This document shows positions 41,407-52,040 of a DNA stretch of 64,000 nucleotides, in pieces. This DNA comes from Linanthus parryae (lineage: Eukaryota > Streptophyta > Magnoliopsida > Ericales > Polemoniaceae), in NCBI GenBank assembly GCA_023055425.1, contig JALGPY010000003.1:20705001-20769000 (forward strand), written 5' to 3'. The position numbers were made by a program, and so were the translations under genes. How positions within the stretch are numbered: the first letter of the stretch is position 1; each line of letters starts with the position of its first letter. A model generated the notes under the pieces. That model was not told the origin of the DNA, made no database searches, and worked only from the letters and a program-made list of their open reading frames with translations.

Positions 41407-42213
41407 GAGCATCTCCAACTATGTGGAGCAATTAAATTGTCCTTGGACCAAATCTGGTTCTGGAGCAAAATTTGCTCATCTAGTTTGTTGCTTGAGCTCC
41501 ATCAGTGAGGAGTAAAATTGCTCCATTAATATTATTTTATTATTTTCTCATTATTACTATAAATATTTTGTTTTTCATATTAATTAATCTAAGTAAATTA
41601 GGATCAATTGATATGTTTGAGCCATGCTGAAACCAAAATAATATCCTCATTTGATTGAAAAGCTTGTTTTCTTCGACTAATAGTATTTCTCTCCGGCGAA
41701 TCGATATTTAATCCGTCCAAGTTGGTTAGATTTTCTTGTGCACGTTCGTATTCATCCGTGTTTACATTTTGATTGAGAAGATTAAGAAAGAACTCATATG
41801 TAAAACATAAATTTATGCATACACAACCAAAAAAATTGCTAATTCTTCAACAAAGTATTTTTATAAACATGTTAAATAATGTTTTACGTGCTAAAAAAAG
41901 ACTTTACTAACCTATCTCTAGAGCCCAACAATCTAACCTAAGCCCAACCCAAATTACTAATAAAACTTGCTGCCCTAATTGAACACTCTCCCAATCGTGC
42001 CTATTTGTTTCTTACTCTGTCTTTCTCCTAATTTTTCATTAAACTTGATTTTTATATTTTTGCTCCTCGCCAGAAATGTCACAGAATTGCTCCTCCAAAA
42101 CATGGTCTTTGCTTTTGCTCCTCTGAATGCTCCACCTGTTGGAGTTGTGATTTTTTCCATTTAGTCCAAATTTTGCTCCAAAAGTGGTTTTGCTCCTCCC
42201 GTTGAAAATACTC
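41407..42213. mobile_element. Candidate MITE with GAGCATCTCCAAC ends
   Basis: The left end GAGCATCTCCAAC is mirrored by GTTGAAAATACTC, with three differences, all of the G-to-A type. Internal GGAGCAAAATTTGCTC-like segments at both sides repeat in inverted order. Such ends are common among plant MITEs. No certain target duplication was identified, so the superfamily is not assigned. Confidence 0.5.
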
Positions 42214-42347
42214 TGCACGTTGGTTTTTGAATGCAAATATTGAAACTCGCAAGTGTCCTCTAATTCTTACAATTGGGTTTGAAAGAAATGGTTTATGTTT
42301 TTCACTTAATGGACATGTATAATTAGCTTCAAAGTTTTGTTGCCAAC

Positions 42348-42970
42348 TGTGTACGAGAGAATCCTGCAGAGAGAATTCAATGTACACCAAGAGCAGAGGA
42401 TAGAAATAACACATGAAGTGTTGGGTTGTGTGTAGGGAGAGAGTAAGGCAATAGTACTGTATGAGAGAGAGACAGGATTTTGGCAGAGCTTTCGCGTATC
42501 TCGGTTCGTTCCCCCTTGTATGGAAGGGTTAACGTCCTATATATAGCAGAGAAGGTGGCCGTTGTAGTGTGGTTAATGCGCCCATCAATGGAGACTTAAT
42601 TAGCTTAACCACAACGGCACGTTCGTCCGCGTATATAGGGACTGTTACAGCACGTTATCCGCGTATACCGGAACCGTTACAATGGTTGACCGGGTTTGAC
42701 CGGGTCTATGAAGCTCGTGCCATAAATCTCTCAAAAGCAGTTACTAGGGGTCGCGTGCGGCTTGGTTGTCGCTCGCACGCGACAGGACTTACTCTAGCCT
42801 CCAAACCACTAAGTCCCTACAAGTCCCGTGCGGTGGTATGCGAGGGCCCTGTCTCGCAGCCCCCACATGGATCAGCGCGGCTGGTGATCCAGTGTGTGTG
42901 GAGCACATTATGGTGTGCTGGATGGTCGCCACGTGGCTAAGATCTTCCTGTCCAGAAAGCACTATCTACA
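42348..42970 (-). repeat. 3' LTR (left LTR)
   Basis: 623 bp from TGTGTACGAG to ACTATCTACA, near-identical to 51359-51990. It contains a TATATATA segment near 42538. The purine-rich tract at 42971-42985 abuts it. Confidence 0.92.
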
Positions 42971-43742
42971 TTAGCCCCCTTTCTGCGCGTGAAGACTCAC
43001 AACCGGATAGACTTCCATGCGCAGGAACCAACGTACGCGTCGCCGCCACGCACCAATTCAAATACACGCAAAATCAGCCCCCCCCGTGCGTGTCATTATG
43101 ACCTAAAACCCCTAGAGTCGTGCCGTCTGGTCTTTTAGGGTTTTAGGCGTGACGTCAGCTTGTCCTGTGATTGCGCCATTCGACGGTGACGGTTGCGATT
43201 CGACTACTGAAAGGACGCAACCCTTCATTGTTTTTGGATAAATACTCTGTGCTCTCCATTGTTGCAAAGCATCACTTCTTTCTCTTAAAGTGAATGATAC
43301 CCGGAAGCCTTGAAGAGCAGATTCAAATAATCAATCATCAATTCTTTCTTGTCAATCGTCTTCTTCAACTGTGCGCATCCAAGCAAGCTTTACCAAAACA
43401 AGGTTGGCCTTGTTCAATTTTATTTAACATACCGACATATGCTTTGAACTGTGTTGGATCTGCAAACCCATGACTATCTGAAACATACCATCCATTGGAA
43501 ACTATGAAGGAAACCTTGCTCTTTAAATCCAGACTTGATTTAGTCCCCAGATTGTAAGGGTTTTGAATGTGGGGCTTCTGAAATCCCCAATAATGCAAAT
43601 GATTCTGAACTTCGAACCCCAAAATTGACACTGGACTGTTCATCTTTCTTATGATAAATCCTTGTTGCTTCAAGCTGAATCTTTGAAATTCAAACTAAAA
43701 TATGTGTATTTCTCCCCCCTTTTTTCTTGCTTTTCCGCAGGA

Positions 43743-46700
43743 ATGGCAAAGACAAAAGGAACCAAGCCCGTTAAAGAGATCGAAGAGATACCTGATCTTC
43801 CCCAGACCTTATGGCGGAAAGCCCCCTATCTGGGTGGCAAAGACTTTTACCATGCTAGGGTTAAGGTGAAGAACCTGCCAACCCCCGTTCCTGCTGAAGA
43901 GTTGCAAACATTGACCCCTCCAGTTAACGCGACCATGTTCGAATTGATCGATTCCAAGGACGTGGTTCGATTGGGGGTCAAAAATGGGTTTTTCCCGTAT
44001 ACTGCGATTTCCACTCAAGCGTTTGTTCAGAAATTGGACTTTATGGATGAGTGATTGACCACTGCTTTAAACGATGCTGGCATATATTTTGCAGTCCGTG
44101 CTATGAAGGGTGCTCCCGTGAAGCTGGACCAGTCCATGCTTTTAAACCTTCTCCCGCGTTACTCACATGCGACTCACACATTCCACTTCGCCGAGTTCGA
44201 GGCTGCTCCCACTCTTGAAGATGTACACATGCTGTATGATCTGTCTCCTGTGGGTGAGGTGGATCCTTTGAGTCCCTTGAGGACTGATGCAGAGGTTGCT
44301 TTGTACAAGCAGATGGAGGAGTGCTTGTCAGAGGTGAAGAAAATTTCCACCCGGTGGACACCTACGGAACTTCTTCCCGATTGGCAACTGGTTGACACAT
44401 CTGCGAGGAACACTTGGAACAAGTGGGTGCAATACTTCTTTCGCGATTATGCGAACAGTAGTATCACCAAGAAACTTCTGAGCCGGAACCCGAAAGCGAA
44501 GAATTATGTGAATGGCAAGGGTTATCACCTGACCCTATGTGCTTTTCTCTGCGCCTGGTTGTCGAGGTATTTGATCGATGACCACCCTCATGATGGGGTC
44601 TTCTATCATGTCCTTCCTCTTGCTGTGAAACTGAGCCTTGGTCAAAAGGTCGCGCTTGGGCCTCTAGTCTTGGCCACCCTGTACCATAGACTAGACCAAC
44701 TGATTGTAGCAATCAAGGACTCGCAAGGTCGCCTCGATGTACTGACCTATGTCAATATTGCCTTCTTGACTATGTGGGTCTTTGAGCGATGGCCCTCTTA
44801 TGCTCCTGTTCCCTCTAAGCCCAGTAAATGGTGTGTCCCGGGTGCGGAGGAAGAGCGTAATAGCGGAAGGGCTGCGAGATGGTTTTGGAACTCACTTTCC
44901 TAAGTGCACCTGGAGCCTGATATGCGACAATCGCAGCGAGTTTACAGCCAGGCCTTACGCCACACGCGTTGAGAATGTGCGATGGTTCCCAAAACTGTAT
45001 CCTTCCAAGGCTGTTGCTTTCTCGGAAGATCTCCTTTTCGAGGGCAGAGAGCATTTCCACGAGCGTTATCGCGAATTTTTCTGCTGGTGTCTGAGAGGTT
45101 CTCTTCCTGCTCTTGCAGAGCATGTTCGCGGGCTTACTCCTAGGTACGAGAGGATCACCGTGGATGTCGATCCTACTCGCGTTTCTCCCCAGTTTGGCTT
45201 TGATGCGGTGGCACCGTCGATCTGGCCGCAGTCTATCATAAGAGGCTGCTACAAGCGACTACTGTCTGGCGAGTGCAAAACAAACCTAAGAGTAACCTTC
45301 CCTTTGAGCAACCCCCAGGTAACCGCGAAGGTAGCTATTCCAGGAACTGGGTAGCCTATTGGAATACCCAGCACACAAGGTTTGAGACGCAGTCAACCCC
45401 TCGGCCAAGCAGAGCTCCTGTGATCAAGAGAAATTCTTTCCCTTTCCGTCCCAACTCTAGCCTGGACGACACCCAATATGGCTGCTATTCGTTGCTGGAT
45501 CACGAGAATCATTTGTGTCCCTCCACCATCCTTGAAGAGAAGATGGCCGCAGCTAAGAAAGGCGATTCGCATGTCATCAGATACAGCGAAACATTCGCCA
45601 AGGTAAGCAATCTCTTTTGCACGTGTTAAGTTTCTTTATTCTGTTGTGTCGAAACTTATACTCCATTTTCTGCTGTAGTGCTACGTGAGGAGGTTCGCTT
45701 CTGGTGAGCGCTCCAAGTCGCTGATCACCACCATTGTTACTGCGAGAAGACAAGGTGAACCAGTTCGACTAGCAATGCGAATGGCTCCCGCAGTTGAAAC
45801 CCGGATTCGCCAAGTCATGGATGTTTTTGCTGACTCGCTGATAGACAACACTCCGTCCTTGTCTCCACCCAGGGATGATCCGTCTCCCCCAGCGACTGTT
45901 GCTCCACGGGCAAAGAGACCAAGGCAGAGGGGAATTACCATCTCTTCCCCTAGGAGTGCTCCAACTTCTCCTTCTGCAAGGTCCCTTACTTCTAGGGACA
46001 AAGGTAAAGGTCGCATGCCGAGCAAGGCACGGAAAGAGCTCGCAGTGGAGACCTTTGTTCCATTCGATCAGGAGTAAGAGGAGGAGAAAAGGGAGGCGAG
46101 AGAAAAGGATGACGATGAAGAAGAAGAAAGAATCGAAGATGTAAGAGAAGGAGAGAGAGAGGAGATACAAGATGAAGAATCGGTAGGTATCTCCATCGTA
46201 CTTCTCTTCTCATTATCTTAACTTTCTCAGTCTTGTTTGACCAATTTATTCCTTTGCAGAGGATGATGATGAGACCATCAGCGGCCTTTTGGCCAAGAGG
46301 CAGAAAAGGGGTTCTCACTCTGGTGTTTCCAGCGAAATCATAGACGAGGACATTCTTGCCGAGTCCATGAGAACAGCTGCGGAAGCTGCTGAAAGAAGAA
46401 GGAAGCGAGAAGAAGAGGAGCTTGAACGCGTAAAGCAAAGGAGCCTGGAAGAGCAACACGTCGACGACTTGGTGCGTCCAATCGATGAGGAAAATGCGGT
46501 TCCAGAAGATGCGGTTCCTCAAGTTGACGAGGAAGATGCGGCTCCATAAGAAGATGCGGCTGCTCTAGAGCAAGTCCAAGCGGACTTCGAAGAAATCGCA
46601 GGCGGTAACGAAGGTGAGATTTTTAATCTTGCAGTAACTTACCGAGATGTGATTGTTGGTGCATTAAAGCATGGCTTATCAAAAGCTGACATTCGTCGCT

Positions 46701-48012
46701 GGCTGGTAAGAAAGTGCGGTGAACCTTCAGGTAATCATTTGAACAACATTTGCGAACTAGGCTTAATAACCCAAACATTATCATGACTGGTTTCTTCACG
46801 CCCCAGGTCACGCTCAACTTAAAGATATGCTTAATGAAGATACGTTAATAGGACATGGTTCCGTGTCCTTAGCCTATGACGCAGATGCTGCAATCCCACC
46901 TACGCGTGGAGGTGCTCGCTCTTTGTTTATCAAAATAACACAATATTTTTTGACACAAGTTACCTCACATCATCCTGTCTTGTATCGCAGGTAATGCTGA
47001 TGAAGCTATGCTGGGACAGAGGAATCATCCTTCTGCATCTTATGTCTCGGTGCCAAGTTCTCATACCGAGAAGCCCGTCGCAGCTGCCGAGTATGCGGGA
47101 GAGCCCTTTGAGGATATCATTGAAGTTTCTGATGATGCCGAAGCTGACACCGTGCTGATGGAGGAAGATACCAATAGTGCTGCTGAGGAAACAGAAGCAG
47201 ATGCTGCTGATGCTTTCGCATCTGAAGGCATCCCCAATCGAGCTGCAACTTCTACTGTTGCCATGCCTCAAGAAAGGACTAAGCCTCCAGTGATTCTCCC
47301 TGCATGGAACTTTTGGAGTTCGCAGGTCGGAGCTGCAATCGCACCTGGTGCGGCTTATACCCTTCCTGCCAACTATGAGGAGTTAGAGCTCGCAGCTGAT
47401 AGGAGAGCAATGGAGCGAGGACAGTCTTCAGCTGCCCCAGCAATGCGCATTCATTCTTTGCGCGAGATCCTTGAAGGAACTGGTATGTTACAATTATCGT
47501 TGTTTGCATCCTGCATTCTTCATTTACAAGCTCGATATTCTAACTTGGTGTAACATTGCTTAGGGTTGAAGCAAGCTGATGTGGACTGGCTGGTTCAGAT
47601 GCGTCTCTCCTATCCTCGATCATTTGTGAGGTCTTTGGAGATTGAGCCTTTCAACAGGAGGCTGTTTTTGACCGAAGCCATCTGGATTTTGGAGCAGCTG
47701 TCTGCGGCCACACCTGCGACCATCTCTCCTCAGAGCGCGCAGTTGCTTTTCGGCATGTGTCAAAACCTTCAAGCCAAAGTTCAAGGCAAGCTGGGCTTTG
47801 GGTATCTTGTCAACAGAGTCACCCAGATTCGCGCGGCTGTGAATTTGAAGCGCGGCTTCCATAACCTCGCAGCTGAGGAGCAGAAGGTGGAGCAGCAAAA
47901 GCAGAAAGATGAAGAGGCTGTGAAGCTCTTCCATGAAATGAGCGCCAACTACGAGCAGTTGAAGCGAGAAGTGGAGCAAGTGGCGAATTTGCTGACTCAG
48001 CTAGAGATTTGA
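43743..48012 (+). pseudogene. Antisense six-exon gene: plant-mobile-domain-like plus coiled coil
   Basis: Opposite in strand to its host retroelement. Exons: 43743-45602, 45679-46182, 46262-46730, 46807-46911, 46991-47482 and 47564-48012, all GT-AG and phase-consistent; the ATG follows an acceptor-like pyrimidine tract ending CAG at 43740. The N-terminal ~450 codons resemble the plant mobile domain (PMD): GVKNGFFPYTAIS, THTFHFAEFEAAPTLEDVHM, LCAFLCAWLSRYL. The middle is Ser/Pro-rich and basic (about 45840-46060), then acidic and Glu/Arg-rich. The last exon encodes a probable coiled coil (EEQKVEQQKQKDEEAVKLFHE) ending at TGA 48012. It is broken by in-frame stops at 44052, 46075 and about 46546, and by two roughly compensating frameshifts (about 44890 and 45270-45300). 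The N-terminal PMD assignment is by eye; function is unknown. Confidence 0.72.
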
Positions 48013-48974
48013 AGGGTCTCCGTTGGGTCTATATAAACCCTGCCTTCCACTGCTTGGGTCCTTCATCCCAAAATGTGGCTTGCCATGAGTCCCTACGACT
48101 ACTGGCTTCAGTGCTGGCAACTTCAAGTTGTGAAACCTGAGTTTGTGCTTTGTGCCATAGAAATAGCTTCCCAGATCTTCTTTACGAGGTTCATTGATCT
48201 TCATAACCATCATAAAGAAGATGCACATAATGTGTCATGCTTGGTCGAAGAATTTTCTTCGTCTATTATGCTTGCAGGTCGTGTTTCCGGCCGCCTCCCG
48301 GAGAGGTGCAGCGCCGTACTGACCTTGTTATCGATTCGTTATGAACGGCGAATTTCTCCTCTAGCTTTCCCGGAGGAGAATCATTCGCCACCATGTTCTT
48401 GAACTCGGGGTGGCGAGCCATTGTGCTCGTCTCCGTGGACAAGGAGCCTCTTGCCCTAGGAGTCGCTGCTTGCCTGTTCTTCACCGCCGCATACGCCGGA
48501 ACAGGTGGTTCCTCAGGCACATCTCTTGGGCAGAAGACCAGACAGAGGCCTTGTCAGATCCTGGGATCTTGAACATAGCGTCGCATTGCTCTTGTAGCGT
48601 TAGTAGGCCGTTCGTTTTATAGGAACACCCTACTTGCTACAGATCTTTGGTCGCAGGCGATTATGTCGCATAGCTTCTGTTAGGGCCAGTAGGCCGATCC
48701 TTTTACAGTAAGGATTCCCCCTATGTGTAACTTCCGCTTGTAGGCTGCTATTTAGATAAATTGTAAGCCATGTTGGCCGTGTAATTAGCTCAGTCTGAGC
48801 TTTTTCGCTTGTAAGCTGCTATCTAGACAGATAATTGTAAGTCATTTCGACTCATAATAATAAATCGCTTTGTTTGATCTGCTGTTCTTGTCACAACAAA
48901 TTGCAACTTTCGCATGCATATTGGCAAGCTTCACGTTTTGTATTGTCATATTCGCACTGTGTTATCGCTACGAT

Positions 48975-49425
48975 TTGCTATCCAACAGATAGATTCGCAA
49001 GTTAAGAATCATTCGTGAGAACTGCTGTCTTAGCAGATGAGTTTTTTTAGATCGTTTGAGATCGCATTTGCATAGCTTTGCTATCTTGGCAGATAGGCTT
49101 GAGAATCGCTTAAGATAAGACTCAATTACGGCTGCTATCTTGACAGATAGGCTTTGGAGATCACTTAAGATCATACTTGCATAGTGCTGCTATCATGGCA
49201 GATAGGCTTAACGATCACTTAAGATTATAGTGCTGCTATCATGGCAGATAGGCTTAGAGATCATTCAAGATCATGTTCGCATGGTGCTGCCATCACGGCG
49301 GATGGGCTTAGAGATCATTCAAGATCATGTTCGCATGGTGCTGCCATCGCGGCGGATGGGCTTAGAGATCATTTAATATCTTATTTGCATAATGCTGCCA
49401 TCACGGCGGATGGACTTTCGCTATT
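48975..49425. repeat. ~54-bp minisatellite in the LTR element
   Basis: Units of GCTGCYATC..GGCRGATRGGCTTAGAGATCATTCAAGATCAT start near 49131, 49186, 49232, 49286, 49340 and 49394 (spacing mostly 54-55). Two or more degraded copies lie upstream from about 48975. The copies toward the right are the most alike. Confidence 0.93.
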
Positions 49426-49628
49426 GAGAAATGAAGAAATAGATAAAGCGATAAAGACAGCTGAAATCATACAGTTCTTCCATTTTGGGAGAAGTCTTTT
49501 ATTATAGAACACTCTCATATGGGAGAGGTGAGATTACAATTCCCTCGTATGGGAGAGAAGATGCATGAATCTTTAGCAATACAGAGCACAAAGTAGGCAT
49601 TGTAATCTAACGCATATAATGAGAGGAG

Positions 49629-50260
49629 TTAAGGATAATACTTCTTAATCCAGTGCATGTTGACTGAGCTTGGGGTTGAGGTCGTCCCATGTAGCCTTTG
49701 TATGTTGCAGTAGCCACTGTCAAAGACTTCTTTGATTTCGAAGGGTCCTTCCCAGTTGGCTGCGAATTTCGGATGAGCCGCCTCTCGCATGCAATGATCC
49801 GATGCGCGCAAGACCAGGTCCCCAACTGCGAAATCTCGACGTTGGACTGTCTTATTGTACGCGCGAGCGATCCTTTCCTGATATCGCTTGTTAGTCCGTT
49901 TAGCCTGCTCCCGCTTTTCTTCTAACAGAACCAAATCGTGATCGCGTTGGTTCTCATATAGTGCATGGAAGTCCAACCTTGCAGAGTTGATCTTCACCTC
50001 CGCAGGTACCACAGCTTCAGCTCCATAGCATAAAAGAAATGGCGAGACTCCTGTGGGCGTCCTTGGAGAAGTTCGATATGCCCACAAGGCTATGTTCAAG
50101 GAATCAGCCCATTTCTTGTGGTCGTCTGCAACCATATTACTCAAGATTCTCAACAGCGTCTTGTTGGTTGCCTCCGCTTAACCATTCCCTTTCGGATAGT
50201 AGGGGGTAGAGCATATCTGCCTTATGTTGTACTCTGCTAGCTTCGCAGCTACCTTTGTAC
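49629..50260 (-). pseudogene. Integrase C-terminal half of the Ty3 element
   Basis: The - strand shows STPYYPKGNG, a stop codon where Gln is usual, AEATNKTLLRIL, then WAYRTSPRTPTGVSPFLLCYGAEAVVP, the end of the integrase core (including the last acidic residue region), and the C-terminal GPFEI-type domain (KFAANWEGPFEIKEV), ending HWIKKYYP at 49629. The zinc-binding N-terminus, the first catalytic aspartates, reverse transcriptase, RNase H and protease are absent. Confidence 0.88.
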
Positions 50261-51342
50261 TCGTCTCGCATGCACTGCATGCATATTTCCACGAGTCTGC
50301 TCTCGAGTATCACATCTTTGCATTCCAAGGACTTGGCCCTGAACTTTTTGATGAATGTCACTCCATCCTCCTCGCGCTTCTGGTACATCCGCGAAAGATG
50401 AATCATTGTCACCTTTTCTTCCATCTGGAAGAATTTGGTATAGAAATTCTGGACCATGTCGTCCTAGATCTTCACGGATCCAGCCTCCAGTGTCCTGTAC
50501 CACTTGTAGGCCACGTTCCCCAGGGATTTAGGGAACTCGCGCATCAGCGGCTTGGGATCAGCCACGTATGGCCCCATCACGTCGATGAAACGCATGACAT
50601 GCTCATGGGCGTTCCCATTGACATCTTCGAACTTGTCCCATTTAGGGTCCTTGTACCCAGCAGGGTTAGGCATGATGTAGATCTCGCGTGGGATAGGTGG
50701 ATCATTGTCAAGCTTCGGGATGATGGTGTCCGCGAACGGTTGATTAGCTAGGATGGTTTCTATGCGCCGCTGCAGCGACGTCAAACACTCCGGCGCATTT
50801 CCCCCAGTAGCAGGAGGAGGGGTTGTCGCAGTTGGAGGTGACACATATGCCACGGAAGGGCTAGGAACGTACTGTGGATTCGCATTGCCCCACACCGCCG
50901 GCGGAGGAGGCAAAGGATATTGTGAGTACGGATTGGCTGCCAGGGTTGGTGGTTAAGGCACATGAGTGGTGAGAGGCAACATTTGAGCTGTTTGTCCTTG
51001 CGTCGTTGCCGGCGGAGTTTGAAGGTTAGGATTAGGTGGTGTGGTTGATGCTCCCAATCCTTGAGTGGTGGAAGTTCCTCGTCCATGAGAGACGACAGTG
51101 GCTGACGCAGGATTCGGGGCAAGAGTCCCCAAGATAGCCATTATCCGTTCCAGCTGCGCAGATTGAGCTTTGAGGGCCTTCGCCTGGTTCTGGATGGTGG
51201 CGTCCAAGGCCTCTATCGTCGGAGCTTCACCGGCGGCTGTAGGAGTACGGCGGGCCTCCTCTCCCGAGGTGGTCTCCGTGGAAGGCGATCTGTTACTAAC
51301 ATCATCTTCATGAGACATGGTTGCTTGCAATGGTAAGTTCAC
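50260..51342 (-). pseudogene. gag of the Ty3 element, 3' truncated
   Basis: The - strand is open from about 51342. A Pro/Thr/Gln-rich N-terminus with a helical segment (DATIQNQAKALKAQSAQLER) precedes the retrotransposon gag domain (YKDPKWDKFEDVNGNAHEHVMRFI, KWYRTLEAGSV, MVQNFYTKFFQMEEKVTMIH). Stops interrupt it near 50950 and at 50468. The frame runs directly into integrase sequence near 50260, with no zinc knuckle or protease between. Confidence 0.88.
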
Positions 51343-51358
51343 GTCGGGTTCACCAAAA

Positions 51359-51990
51359 TGTGTACGAGAGAATCCTGCAGAGAGAATTCAATGTACACCA
51401 AGAGCAGAGGATAGAAATAACACAGGAAGTGTTGGGTTGTGTGTAGCGAGAGAGTAAGCAATAGTACTGTATGAGAGAGAGACAGGATTTTGGCAGAGCT
51501 TTCGCGTATCTCGGTTCGTTCCCCCTTGTATGGAAGGGTTAACGTCCTATATATAACAGAGAAGGTGACCGCTGTAGTGTGGTTAATGCGCCCATCAATG
51601 GCGGCTTAATTAGCTTAACCACAACGGCACGTTCGTCCGCGTATATAGGGACCGTTACAGCACGTTATCCGCGTATACCGGAACCGTTACAATGGTTGAC
51701 CGGGTTTGACCGGTTTGACCGGGTCTATGAAGCTCGTGCCATAAATCTCTCAAAAGCAGTTACCAGAGGTCGCGTGCGGGCTTGGTTGTCGCTCGCACGC
51801 GACAGGACTTACTCTAGCCTCCAAACCACTAAGTCCCTACAAGTCTCGTGCAGTGGTATGCGAGTGCCCTGTCTCGCAGCCCCCACGTGGATCAGCGCGG
51901 CTGGTGATCCAGTGTGTGTGGAGCACATTATGGTGTGCTGGATGGTCGCCACGTGGCTAAGATCTTCCTGTCCAGAAAGCACTATCTACA
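51359..51990 (-). repeat. 5' LTR (right LTR)
   Basis: 632 bp, same termini as the left LTR. It carries an extra CCGGTTTGAC unit (near 51710) relative to the other copy. It would supply the promoter for gag on the - strand. Confidence 0.92.
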
Positions 51991-52040
51991 CTAACATATT
52001 TCCTTATCTAGTTATAGAAATAAAATAACTCTGTGATAGA

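Larger units (their letters stand above)
42348..51990 (-). mobile_element. Ty3/gypsy LTR retrotransposon (Tat-like), internally deleted
   Basis: Two LTRs (42348-42970 and 51359-51990) with TG...CA ends enclose 8.4 kb. Orientation is - strand. A purine tract reading AGAAAGGGGGCTAA on the - strand touches the left (3') LTR, and TGGTGAACCCGACG lies just inside the right (5') LTR as a primer-binding-site candidate. Flanks CCAAC and CTAAC are a near-perfect 5-bp duplication. Order on the - strand: gag (51342-50260), integrase tail (50260-49629), minisatellite (about 48975-49420), then a long region carrying an antisense gene. Extra antisense ORFs between pol and the 3' LTR are known from Tat-lineage elements. 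The LTRs differ at roughly 15-20 sites plus a 10-bp duplication, so the insertion is not very recent. Confidence 0.9.

Noticed and set aside
42569..42940. A 123-codon ORF, repeated at 51579-52028, as a paired gene
   Set aside because: Both lie inside the two LTR copies; their similarity reflects the LTRs, not a gene family, and the second runs past the LTR end.
48975..49425. CRISPR-like regular array
   Set aside because: Units are contiguous with no unique spacers, and the context is a plant retrotransposon; it is a minisatellite.
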